From the NCBI GenBank assembly GCA_035493835.1, contig DATJHO010000055.1:1-29306 (forward strand): a stretch of 29,306 nt of DNA. Direction: 5' to 3'. Below, one piece after another: positions 7,423-13,811 of the stretch. The stretch's first letter is position 1. The number at the start of each line of letters is the position of its first letter. The notes under the pieces were generated by a model. The model saw only the letters and a program-made list of their open reading frames with translations, did no database searches and was not told the origin of the DNA. This DNA is from DASZTU01 sp035493835 (lineage in GTDB: Bacteria > Pseudomonadota > Alphaproteobacteria > Rhizobiales > Devosiaceae). The position numbers and the translations under genes were made by a program.

Positions 7423-7934
7423 CCGCGATCCGTTGCCTGCGCTCTACGTCCGCGTCCGCGCCGCTGCCAAATTTGACGAACGCAGTTCTTGGGGCTCCGG
7501 GCGGGGCCGCCCCGCCGAAGAAACTCTCGCCATGCATGTAGGCCATCCGCGATGCGGCCGGCGACCGGTACCGCGAGCAAGCAAAGATCCGCCCCGAGGG
7601 ACAACACCGGTCTGAGGCCATATGGCAAATGACAGCCTATTGGCTCGGGTGGTCAGGCTCTCCGGAAAAAGGGCATGCCGTCGGCGGTTGGCGAAGTCAA
7701 GTTCAAGGGACACATTACCCCGGAGACTAGGCTCATTGGGCATGGGGCTGCAAGCGATGCATTGCCAATACGGACAGGGATGCCTGCTCGGCCGGCCGCT
7801 CGATCGCAACCTCTCGGGCCTCGGCTGATGCGAAGGCATGGCGAGCAGCATGGTGCCCCGCCCAGCGCCACCGCCACCCTCGCCATCGATGCAGTGCCGC
7901 AGCCCCCATGGTCGATTCTGCCGCCAGTTCAGCC
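7423..7934. other. Gene-poor stretch holding one recognisable relic
   Basis: About 510 bases between the FAD protein and the 207-residue unknown gene. The only recognisable content is the FabA scrap at 7614-7735. A GC-rich inverted repeat (GGCGGGGC, one base, GCCCCGCC, near 7500-7517) follows the FAD gene but has no T-run, so I do not call it a terminator. The bases on either side of the FabA scrap are open in several frames but match nothing I know. Confidence 0.5.
7614..7735 (+). pseudogene. FabA-type 3-hydroxyacyl-ACP dehydratase, short frameshifted fragment
   Basis: Bases 7614-7685 read EAIWQMTAYWLGWSGSPEKG then HAVG. After one extra base (G at 7686), bases 7687-7733 read VGEVKFKGHITPETRLI. 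Joined, this matches the conserved central block of FabA (DALWQ-x-x-G-F-F-L-G-W-x-G-x-x-G-x-G-R-A-L-G-V-G-E-V-K-F-x-G). Only about 40 of 170 residues remain, neither catalytic His nor Asp segment is present, and both flanks are unrelated. It is another internal gene scrap of the decayed island, and shows that point indels have accumulated as well as deletions. Confidence 0.65.
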
Positions 7935-8558
7935 TCAGGCGGAAATGACTGAACTGGATTTCTCGCGCCCCACGATCTCGGGTCGAAAGATCTCTTCGGC
8001 CACGTGTACGGCCTTCTCGATGATGGCGTTGATCGCATCGGTGTGATCGGCATCGTCCCAGACCGTGTCTTGCCATGCGGCATCGCGAGCGATCTCGGCC
8101 TTGCTGGTCTCGCCTTCCTGCCGTGTCTGGATTAGCATTTTTGCTGCCGTGCCGATGTCCCCGTGCACCTTCTCGATCAGATCGTAGGGAGCGACGGCCT
8201 CAGGGCCGAACAGAGCCAGCACACGGTAGCGGCGCGCCCGCATGCGGCCGAAGAACTCGCCGTCATCGGCCAGCCGCTTGAGGATGGGAAAGTAGAGGTC
8301 TCGCTGCTGCTGCACGCCGGCCGTTTCACCCTCGCGTCCCGGACGATCCGACGATTCTTCGGGCTGTAGCGCACGTGAGCGCACCCACTTGAAGATGTCG
8401 CGAGCCTCGTAGAATTCCGCCAGCGCCGTCTCGGCGACCTTCATGCGGCGGCGGCCGCCTTCTTCATGCCGCCACGCCGAGAGGCTGAGAATGCCTTGCC
8501 AGGAAGCGGCAACCGCGGAGAGCGCCAATACCCATTCCGCGAGATTTCCTAATTCCAT
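7935..8558 (-). CDS. Membrane-anchored protein of unknown function
   Basis: A 207-residue protein I do not recognise. One hydrophobic segment near the N-terminus (residues about 7-27, LAEWVLALSAVAASWQGILS) probably acts as an uncleaved anchor. It is followed by a basic stretch (RHEEGGRRRMK) and a long, charged, helical cytoplasmic part. Regularly spaced acidic/basic residues (ETALAEFYEARDIFKWVRSR; ILKRLADDGEFFGRMRARRY; EIARDAAWQDTVWDDADHTD) look like a helical bundle. Start ATG at 8558. It is the last gene of a leftward series BON protein, HdeD fragment, this gene, so it may share the promoter and FNR/FixK-type site at 9642. It seems intact, but I cannot offer a function. Confidence 0.65.
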   Translation of the reverse strand: MELGNLAEWVLALSAVAASWQGILSLSAWRHEEGGRRRMKVAETALAEFYEARDIFKWVRSRALQPEESSDRPGREGETAGVQQQRDLYFPILKRLADDGEFFGRMRARRYRVLALFGPEAVAPYDLIEKVHGDIGTAAKMLIQTRQEGETSKAEIARDAAWQDTVWDDADHTDAINAIIEKAVHVAEEIFRPEIVGREKSSSVISA

Positions 8559-8611
8559 CTGCTCAATCTACCGCTTTTCCATAGGCATGAGCAGCCGTCC
8601 CATTCCAGCGT

Positions 8612-8711
8612 CTATTTGCTTTTCGTGGTGGCGTTCGAGCCGCTGCTCGAGGCTCCGCTGCCCGACATGTTGCTGCCAGTGGCCGGCGCGTATTTGAACT
8701 CCGGCAGACGC
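8612..8711 (-). pseudogene. C-terminal tail of an unidentified gene, joined to the HdeD fragment
   Basis: After the HdeD match ends at about 8710, a neighbouring frame gives QRLPEFKYAPATGSNMSGSG, then ASSSGSNATTKSK and TAG at 8614-8612. The Ser/Gly/Thr-rich low-complexity end looks like a genuine flexible C-terminus. I do not know the parent family. It lies in a different frame from the HdeD head, so it is a relic and not a fusion protein. Confidence 0.3.
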
Positions 8712-8907
8712 TGAAAATTCCGTCGACGAAGCTGTAGGCGGCGAACACCAGCACCAGGGACAGCATGGTCACCCCCGGCAAGAAGAAGGCGATAAGGCTG
8801 AAGAGGATCGCAAACGCGCCGCGCAGCGCCAAGGCCCACCAATTGTCGGCAAGGGCGCCGTTCATGGAATCCACGCGGGGCCCCATCGTTGCATCTGGAT
8901 TGCTCAC
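8710..8907 (-). pseudogene. HdeD-family membrane protein, N-terminal fragment
   Basis: The first 66 residues of an HdeD-type acid-resistance inner-membrane protein: NGALADNWWALALRGAFAIL, FSLIAFFLPGVTMLSLVLVF and AAYSFVDGIF, giving two of the usual six membrane helices. Start ATG at 8907, only 10 bases after the BON gene stop at 8918, so they were one operon. Past FVDGIFS the frame reads unrelated text to 8563, while the adjacent frame carries another gene tail. About two thirds of the protein is missing and function is unlikely, though a two-helix peptide could still be made. Confidence 0.75.
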
Positions 8908-8917
8908 CGCCTTCTCC

Positions 8918-9586
8918 TCAGGTTGGGCTTTCGCTGCCGCGGACGGTGATCAGATTTTCGACCTGCGCAATGCCCGGCGCACGGCCGGCGGCTTCTTCGG
9001 CGGCATTGCGGGCCGGCCAGGAGTCGACGGTTCCTCTCAGGATCGCTTGCGTCCCCCGGATCTCGACGTCGATCTTGGCGTGACTGGTCAGATGATTGCG
9101 TTTCAGCGCGGCGCGGATCGATTTTTCCACGTCGACCGGCAGCATCACGGGCTTCACCCTGACCGCATTCTTGACTTCGGCCACCCCGCGCACCCGCCCC
9201 GCGACGCGTTCGGCGCGCAGACGGTCAAAATACCACCGGACTTCGCCCTCGATCGTCACGGTCCCATTGCTGACGGTTATCCGGAGCTCGTCGGCGGCCT
9301 CCGGCAGTTCGTAGGCCAGTGCCCGCACGACATCCCGGGCGATCTCCGGATCCGGCCGCTGGTCGAGTTCAGGCAGGCGAATCTCGAGGTCATTGGCGAT
9401 TCCCACCACGCCGGCGACGCGGCGCGCCGCATCTTCGGCCTGCCACTTTTCATTGAAGCTGCGAACATAGCCGGTGATAGCGACCACCCCATCCTTGACG
9501 TTGACGACGACGTCGGCCGGATCCGTGCCAAATTCCCATCGCAACTCGTCCTCGACGTCCTCACGTATGATATTGTCGGGCTTCAT
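8918..9586 (-). CDS. BON-domain protein, three BON repeats
   Basis: A 222-residue protein made of three BON domains, small alpha/beta modules that bind phospholipid or envelope surfaces (as in OsmY). Repeat 1 spans residues about 1-70 (EDVEDELRWEFGTDPADVVV, VVAITGYVRSFNEKWQAEDA), repeat 2 about 80-150 (IARDVVRALAYELPEAADEL, VTIEGEVRWYFDRLRAERVA) and repeat 3 about 153-217 (VEKSIRAALKRNHLTSHAKI, AILRGTVDSWPARNAAEEAA). No signal peptide is evident, unlike periplasmic OsmY. It is the first gene of a leftward series (BON, HdeD fragment, unknown protein). A TTGAT-N4-GTCAA box lies about 60 bases upstream. A tandem paralogue of the same layout is at 9805-10458. Confidence 0.88.
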   Translation of the reverse strand: MKPDNIIREDVEDELRWEFGTDPADVVVNVKDGVVAITGYVRSFNEKWQAEDAARRVAGVVGIANDLEIRLPELDQRPDPEIARDVVRALAYELPEAADELRITVSNGTVTIEGEVRWYFDRLRAERVAGRVRGVAEVKNAVRVKPVMLPVDVEKSIRAALKRNHLTSHAKIDVEIRGTQAILRGTVDSWPARNAAEEAAGRAPGIAQVENLITVRGSESPT

Positions 9587-9641
9587 GCTTTTGCCTCTAG
9601 GTTCATGCCGAGAAGCTTACGATGCGGACCGGCGCGCCGCG

Positions 9642-9655
9642 TTGATGGTCGTCAA
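9642..9655. promoter_or_regulatory. FNR/FixK-type operator before the first BON gene
   Basis: TTGAT-GGTC-GTCAA: one half-site matches the classical FNR/FixK half TTGAT, the other is GTCAA, with 4-base spacing. The centre is about 62 bases upstream of the BON gene start at 9586 (minus strand). It is the third promoter in the island with this pattern. Confidence 0.5.
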
Positions 9656-9804
9656 GTTCCCCGCGGGGCGCCGGCTGGAAGCGCCACCCGCCGGCGCGTA
9701 CCGATCAGGCGGATCGCTGCCGGAAGAACGATTGCTCTCCGGCCAGATTCTCATCTTCGTCGTCGTCATGACCGCATCGCGGGAAGCGCACGCGGCCAGA
9801 GGGA

Positions 9805-10458
9805 TCAGGGGGAAATGGTGATCCGGTTGTCGACCTTGGTAACGCCGGGAGCCTGCCACGCGGTGCGTTCGGCCTCCTGCCGCTCGGCCCACGATCGAAC
9901 CGTTCCGCGAAGGGTAACTTCGCCGCCAGTGCTCTCGACGGTGATCCGCCCTGCATCAATCTCGGCGTTCCGCTTGAAGGCCTCCTCGATCTTGGCTTTG
10001 ATATCGCCGGGCGCCACGCGTGGCTTCAGCATGATGAGGTTGCTTATCCCTTTGACGCCCCTGACGCGCCGGACTGCGGCCTCGGCGCGGCTGCGCTGAA
10101 ACTCCCATTCCACGTCGCCTTCGAGCGTGACCCAGCCACCTTTGGCCACCACCTTGAGGTTTTCCGACGAATAGGGAAGGTCGGACTTGAGGGCGGAGAC
10201 CGCATCGCGAGCAATTTCGGGATCGGGACGCTCGCTGCCCGTTGGCAGCCGCACTTCGAGATCGTTGGCCACGCCTCTGACGCCGGCGACCCGCTTGGTG
10301 TCGACCTCGGCTTCCCATTTCTGCGAGTAGCTGCGCACGAAGCCGGTCAGAGTGACAACTCCGTCCTTAACCGCGACGCCAATGTCCGTAGCGTCGATGT
10401 CGGGATCCCACTTCAGCTCGTTTTCAACATCGCGTTTGATTTCAGTGTCGGCTTTCAT
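9805..10458 (-). CDS. BON-domain protein, three BON repeats (tandem paralogue)
   Basis: A 217-residue paralogue of the protein at 8918-9586 with the same triple-BON layout: residues about 1-72 (IKRDVENELKWDPDIDATDI, VVTLTGFVRSYSQKWEAEVD), about 78-148 (IARDAVSALKSDLPYSSENL, VTLEGDVEWEFQRSRAEAAV) and about 150-216 (IKAKIEEAFKRNAEIDAGRI, VTLRGTVRSWAERQEAERTA). Both lack a signal peptide, so a cytoplasmic or inner-membrane-facing role is likely. The start ATG at 10458 is preceded by AGAGGTACTGGA. An FNR/FixK-type site centres about 95 bases upstream. The pair probably arose by duplication. Intactness of both, beside so many broken neighbours, suggests they are still selected. Confidence 0.88.
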   Translation of the reverse strand: MKADTEIKRDVENELKWDPDIDATDIGVAVKDGVVTLTGFVRSYSQKWEAEVDTKRVAGVRGVANDLEVRLPTGSERPDPEIARDAVSALKSDLPYSSENLKVVAKGGWVTLEGDVEWEFQRSRAEAAVRRVRGVKGISNLIMLKPRVAPGDIKAKIEEAFKRNAEIDAGRITVESTGGEVTLRGTVRSWAERQEAERTAWQAPGVTKVDNRITISP

Positions 10459-10546
10459 TCCAGTACCTCTCGCTTTCGGGAGTTGGCTCGCCGCCTGTAA
10501 AGGCGGAGGTATCGTGGGAAGCTATCGGCGGTGCTCCCCGGTAGCG

Positions 10547-10560
10547 TTGACGGGCGTCAG
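10547..10560. promoter_or_regulatory. FNR/FixK-type operator before the second BON gene
   Basis: TTGAC-GGGC-GTCAG: one perfect half TTGAC and a 4-of-5 partner. It lies between the BON start (10458, minus) and the terminator of the chaperone relic (10588-10616), so it must belong to the BON promoter. The core TTGACGGGCGTCA is identical to the site at 11594-11607. Confidence 0.5.
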
Positions 10561-10587
10561 TTTTTGTTGGCCGCGGGCGCTCACCGC

Positions 10588-10616
10588 AAAAAAAGCCCCG
10601 CGGCGGGGGCCGCGGG
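10588..10616 (-). terminator. Intrinsic terminator of the chaperone relic
   Basis: Read leftward, CCCGCGG (10616-10610) and CCGCGGG (10603-10597) form a perfect 7-base GC stem with a 6-base loop. GC and a run of seven T follow (A at 10588-10594 on the plus strand). It lies 26 bases past the Hsp20 stop, so the 3' end of the former chaperone operon is preserved though its genes are broken. Confidence 0.8.
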
Positions 10617-10641
10617 AGTTGGACAGGAGACGATTGTAGAA

Positions 10642-10902
10642 TTAGCCCCGCTGCACCGGGATAGGCTTGGAGTCGGCTCGGGCCTCGTTCGTCTTGGGAA
10701 TGATCACCGTGAGAATGCCGTTCGACAGTGCCGCCGTGGCCGCCCCCGGGTCGATCCCCGGCGGGAGCTGCACGAAACGTTCCAGTCGATCGAACTGGCG
10801 CTCGTGGATGATGAATTCCCGCCGGTTGGTTTCGCTGTCGGCCCGGCGCTTGGCACAGAGGAGGAAACCGCCCCGTCCGATGCTGACCCATCCTGCTGAA
10901 CA
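10642..10902 (-). pseudogene. Hsp20 small heat-shock protein, C-terminal part
   Basis: The C-terminal half of an alpha-crystallin-type chaperone: LLCAKRRADSETNRREFIIH, ERQFDRLERFVQLPPGIDPG, ATAALSNGILTVIIPK and a basic tail ending PVQRG. The G-I-L-T-V-x-x-P signature of Hsp20 strand beta-9 is clear. The N-terminal arm and first strands are missing. The sequence upstream, in the same frame, is DnaK (ETLSGMFTRLIERN). The joint is near 10903. No start codon or ribosome binding site lies at the joint. A good terminator follows at 10588-10616. Confidence 0.8.
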
Positions 10903-11227
10903 GTTGCGCTCGATGAGGCGGGTGAACATGCCGCTGAGCGTCTCGATGCCGGCATCACGTCGGGCAGCAGCACGTCGCTCACGTCGCCCTTCAGCACTCC
11001 GGCCTGGATGGCGGCCCGATGGCAACCACCTCATCCGGGTTGACGCCCTTGTGCGGCTCGCGCTTGAATAGGTCCTTGACCGTCTCCTGCACCTTGGGCA
11101 TGCGGGTCATGCCGCCCACCAGCACCACCTCCTTGAGATCTGCCGGGGTGAGCTGGGCGTCCTGCATGGCCTGCCGGCAGGGGGGCACGGTGCGCTGGAT
11201 CAGGTCGTCCACCAGCTCTTCGAGCTT
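10903..11227 (-). pseudogene. DnaK (Hsp70) internal fragment with two frameshifts
   Basis: About 110 residues from the middle of the DnaK ATPase domain and the linker to the substrate domain. Frame 1: KLEELVDDLIQRTVPPCRQA, LKEVVLVGGMTRMPKVQETV, FKREPHKGVNPDEVVAIG. One base is then lost near 11013, after which frame 2 gives AAIQAGVLKGDVSDVLLPDV (about 11012-10955). A second short deletion switches to GIETLSGMFTRLIERN (10950-10903). The order matches DnaK residues of roughly 300-425. The left part is fused in frame to a glycine-rich stress protein (11228-11461) and the right part to Hsp20. Neither ATPase phosphate loop nor peptide-binding domain is complete. A functional DnaK must exist elsewhere in the genome. 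Confidence 0.85.
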
Positions 11228-11461
11228 GGCGTCGCGCAGGATGGCTTCGGCCTTGCGCTCCTGCTCCTCGGTGCGAACCCGCACCAAGAGCACGATATCA
11301 CCGGCCTGCAGTTGCAAGTCTAGCGCCCGTGCTTGTTGGCGCCCGATGGCTTGGGTGGCCAGGGCCCCGAGCCCGCCCGTCACCGAGCCGGCGGCGGCCG
11401 CGGCGACGAGCGCAATGGCAAGCCCTCCGCCCGAGGCCACGACCCCGGCCGTCGCCGCCAT
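11228..11461 (-). pseudogene. Glycine/alanine-rich stress-protein fragment fused in frame to DnaK
   Basis: About 78 residues with a hydrophobic Gly/Ala segment (VVASGGGLAIALVAAAAAGS, VTGGLGALATQAIG) followed by a short soluble end (LDLQLQAGDIVLLVRVRTEE, QERKAEAIL). This resembles the general-stress/DUF1269-like group, in which a glycine-zipper membrane segment is followed by an (I/L)LLWVR(T/V)R strand. Family placement is tentative. The frame stays open upstream past 11461 without a clear start. At about 11228 the text passes in frame into DnaK. An intact gene of a similar kind, but clearly a different one, is at 18551-19165. Confidence 0.55.
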
Positions 11462-11593
11462 CGCGCCGAGGGAAACAGCGTGCCGGCCACGGTCGCAGTC
11501 GCCGTCGTCACGTCCGACGAAGGCGCGGTGCGGCGCACCGGGCGCGGAAAACCGTGATGATGCAACTTATGCGCCGCTGGCGTCCCCAATGCA

Positions 11594-11607
11594 TTGACGG
11601 GCGTCAT
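11594..11607. promoter_or_regulatory. FNR/FixK-type operator before the chaperone relic
   Basis: TTGAC-GGGC-GTCAT, sharing the 13-base core TTGACGGGCGTCA with the site at 10547. It lies about 135 bases before the first recognisable codon of the leftward stress-protein/DnaK/Hsp20 chimera. The sensor gene, in the other direction, starts 280 bases away. Confidence 0.5.
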
Positions 11608-11855
11608 TTTCCGGAATGGAGGGCGATTGGGCACGATTTGATCGCAGGGCGCCAGGGCAATACCCCGATGCGAGAGCGCGGTTTTGTGGTAGGTTTATCC
11701 TAGAGGACTGCGAAATCGTCCGGCCATGGGTCAATTGTGGCCGGAGGCGGGTTTTGGCGGCCGGCATGAAGTTCGTTCAACGACTTTGCCCCGGCGAGGC
11801 AGCAGCGTCGCCATGACCGACTGCAAACCTTTCAAGCGCACAGTCGCTAACCTGT

Positions 11856-11880
11856 AGTACTATCCTGTCCTAGGAGTACT
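11856..11880. promoter_or_regulatory. Inverted repeat overlapping the ribosome binding site of the sensor gene
   Basis: AGTACT-(AT)-CCT and AGGAGTACT form an imperfect inverted repeat ending 5 bases before the ATG at 11886. The right arm contains the AGGAG of the Shine-Dalgarno sequence. It could be an operator, or an RNA hairpin limiting translation. The two-base bulge makes the second reading weaker. Confidence 0.35.
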
Positions 11881-11885
11881 TTCCT

Positions 11886-13790
11886 ATGGCTTGGTTGGAC
11901 TCTCTTTCTGATCCTGCCGAACTCAGGCGCTGCGTGCGCGGGCTGATCGCCATGTCCACGCTGCACACCACCTGGACCGGCCTGCTACCGCAGGAAATTT
12001 GCGACAGAGCGGTGGAAGCACTAGCGTCGACGTTGGATGCTGACCTCGTCTACATGCTGCTGCCGTCGCTCAGAGGTGCTGCTGCGATCGAAGTCATCCG
12101 AGGCAGGGCAATTGCGGTTTCAGGCTCTCCCGAGAAACTCAAACGCTCGCTAATCCGATGGATCGATGCGACCCCGTTGCCAAGGTCCGGGCAGATCAAC
12201 AATCCTTACGGTAAAGGGCACATGAGGATCGCGGCTTCGCCGATCGGCCTTGGCCTCAACTCGATGGTGGTTGCCGGTTCAGCCGAGGCAAATTTTCCTT
12301 CGCCCTACCAACTGCTGCTGCTCGATTTCGCGTCCGTTGAGGTGGCGATCGGGCTCCATCGCTGGCAGTACGAGCTGGCGCAGCGGAGCTATCAGACGCG
12401 GTTCGGGCGCTCTTCCGATCTGGTCGCTCTGGCCGATCTCGACGGGAGGGTGCTGTATATCAATCCTGCCGGGTCAAGCCTGTTGGGCCTGGCCGGCACC
12501 CGCGAAGCCGAAGGCCGCGACATCATGGAGTTTGTCGCCGAGGCCGACCGGGAGCAGGCCATGAGCATCGCCTGGTCCACGGCGCGGGAAATTGGGCGCT
12601 GGTCCGGCGAAATCCGGTTGCTGCACGTGACCGGGGAGCGGATCCCGTTCTCGATAGAGTGGTTCCTCATCGAAGACCCGCGCACGGGACGCGCGATGAG
12701 CATGGCGACGGTCAGTCGCGATCTGCGGCCGCAGAGGCGCGTCGAGGCTGAATTGCGAACGCTCAACGACACGCTCGAGCAGAGGGTGCTGGACGGTGTG
12801 GCCGGCCTCGCCTTGGCCAATCGGAAGCTGAAGGCGGCGATTGCCGAACGCCGGCGCGCCGATGCGCGCGTGCGCGAGGTGCAACTCGAACTGTTCCATG
12901 CATTGCGCCTCAGCGCCACCGGGCAGATGGCTGCCACCCTGGAGCACGAATTAAGCCAGCCCTTGTCCGCAGCCAGCAATTTGCTCGGCGCGGCGCTGCG
13001 CCTGCTGGCCGATGGCGGGCCGGAGGATAAGGCCGAAGCCATCGGCGGGGTCGAGGAGGCGCTAGAGCAAATGGCCCGGTCGGGAGTCATCATCCAGCGC
13101 CTGCGCCATTTCATCCGGGACGGAAAGGCTCCTGTTAACGCTCAAGCCCCGAACCTCCAGCGTGAAATGAACGACAAGGACTTCGTCATTCATGTCGTCG
13201 ACGATAACACCGCGGCGCTGCGTTCGCTGGATCGGTTGCTGCGGGCGAACGGATTTTCAACCCGTTTCTACGACGGACCATTTAGCGTGCTCGACAACCT
13301 GCCGAGCCTTGGGGCCGGGTGCCTGCTGATCGATATCCAGATGAAGGGGATGACCGGCCTGGAGCTGCTCGCGCGCCTGCGTGCAAGCGGCATCAGGCTG
13401 CCCGTGGTCACGATGACCGGGCTTGGCGAAATCAGCCTTGCCATGCCTGCCATGAAATTGGGCGCAGTCGAGTTTCTGGAAAAGCCCTTCAGCGCGGAAA
13501 ATCTGCTTTCTGCCATTGCGGCTGCGAAATCGCTTCCCAGCACTCTCGACTTGCTTGCAACCGAGCGGGCGATTGCAGTGGCGCGGGCGGCGGTCTCGAC
13601 GCTCACCTTCCGCGAAAAGCAGGTCTTGATCCGGTTGTCAGAGGGCAAACCGCAAAAGGTCATAGCCTATGAGCTCGGCATCAGCCCTCGCACTGTCGAG
13701 GTGCATCGCGCCCGAATGCTGCGCCGGCTCGGAACCCCATACCTGGCTCACGCCATTCGCTTGGCGGTGTTGGCGGAACTGCCGGGGTGA
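11886..13790 (+). CDS. Fused FixL-like sensor / FixJ-like response regulator lacking the kinase ATPase domain
   Basis: A 634-residue hybrid. Residues about 10-160 look like a GAF domain. Residues about 175-290 are a PAS domain (DLVALADLDGRVLYINPAGS, GRWSGEIRLLHVTGERIPFS). A coiled coil follows (LRTLNDTLEQRVLDGVAGLA), then a HisKA dimerisation helix with His354 in LEHELSQPLSAASNLLGAAL. Instead of the HATPase_c domain, a short linker leads at residue 428 (MNDKDFVIHVVDDNTAALRS) into a complete FixJ-type receiver: Asp483 in LLIDIQMKGMTGLELL, Thr in VVTMTGLGE, Lys in FLEKPF. A LuxR helix-turn-helix (LTFREKQVLIRLSEGKPQKV, YELGISPRTVEVHRARML) completes it. The chain cannot bind ATP as read, so it cannot autophosphorylate. 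The start has TAGGAGTAC upstream. The FixK-like gene is convergent just downstream. Confidence 0.85.
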   Translation: MAWLDSLSDPAELRRCVRGLIAMSTLHTTWTGLLPQEICDRAVEALASTLDADLVYMLLPSLRGAAAIEVIRGRAIAVSGSPEKLKRSLIRWIDATPLPRSGQINNPYGKGHMRIAASPIGLGLNSMVVAGSAEANFPSPYQLLLLDFASVEVAIGLHRWQYELAQRSYQTRFGRSSDLVALADLDGRVLYINPAGSSLLGLAGTREAEGRDIMEFVAEADREQAMSIAWSTAREIGRWSGEIRLLHVTGERIPFSIEWFLIEDPRTGRAMSMATVSRDLRPQRRVEAELRTLNDTLEQRVLDGVAGLALANRKLKAAIAERRRADARVREVQLELFHALRLSATGQMAATLEHELSQPLSAASNLLGAALRLLADGGPEDKAEAIGGVEEALEQMARSGVIIQRLRHFIRDGKAPVNAQAPNLQREMNDKDFVIHVVDDNTAALRSLDRLLRANGFSTRFYDGPFSVLDNLPSLGAGCLLIDIQMKGMTGLELLARLRASGIRLPVVTMTGLGEISLAMPAMKLGAVEFLEKPFSAENLLSAIAAAKSLPSTLDLLATERAIAVARAAVSTLTFREKQVLIRLSEGKPQKVIAYELGISPRTVEVHRARMLRRLGTPYLAHAIRLAVLAELPG

Positions 13791-13811
13791 TGGCAGCAGA
13801 GCGGAACAGCA

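Larger units (their letters stand above)
11462..11885. other. Intergenic stretch with regulatory sites
   Basis: About 420 bases between the chaperone chimera and the sensor gene. It contains the FNR/FixK-type box at 11594-11607 and the inverted repeat at 11856-11880. I found no open frame with a recognisable product. The first 60-90 bases may still belong to the 5' part of the glycine-rich stress-protein relic. Confidence 0.5.

Noticed and set aside
7498..7520. GC-rich inverted repeat after the FAD protein as a terminator
   Set aside because: The arms GGCGGGGC and GCCCCGCC are almost adjacent, leaving no proper loop, and no T-run follows.
8765..10099. A 444-codon plus-strand frame and several others across the BON genes
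   Set aside because: The two triple-BON proteins on the minus strand explain the sequence fully. The plus frame has no recognisable motifs and no ribosome site.
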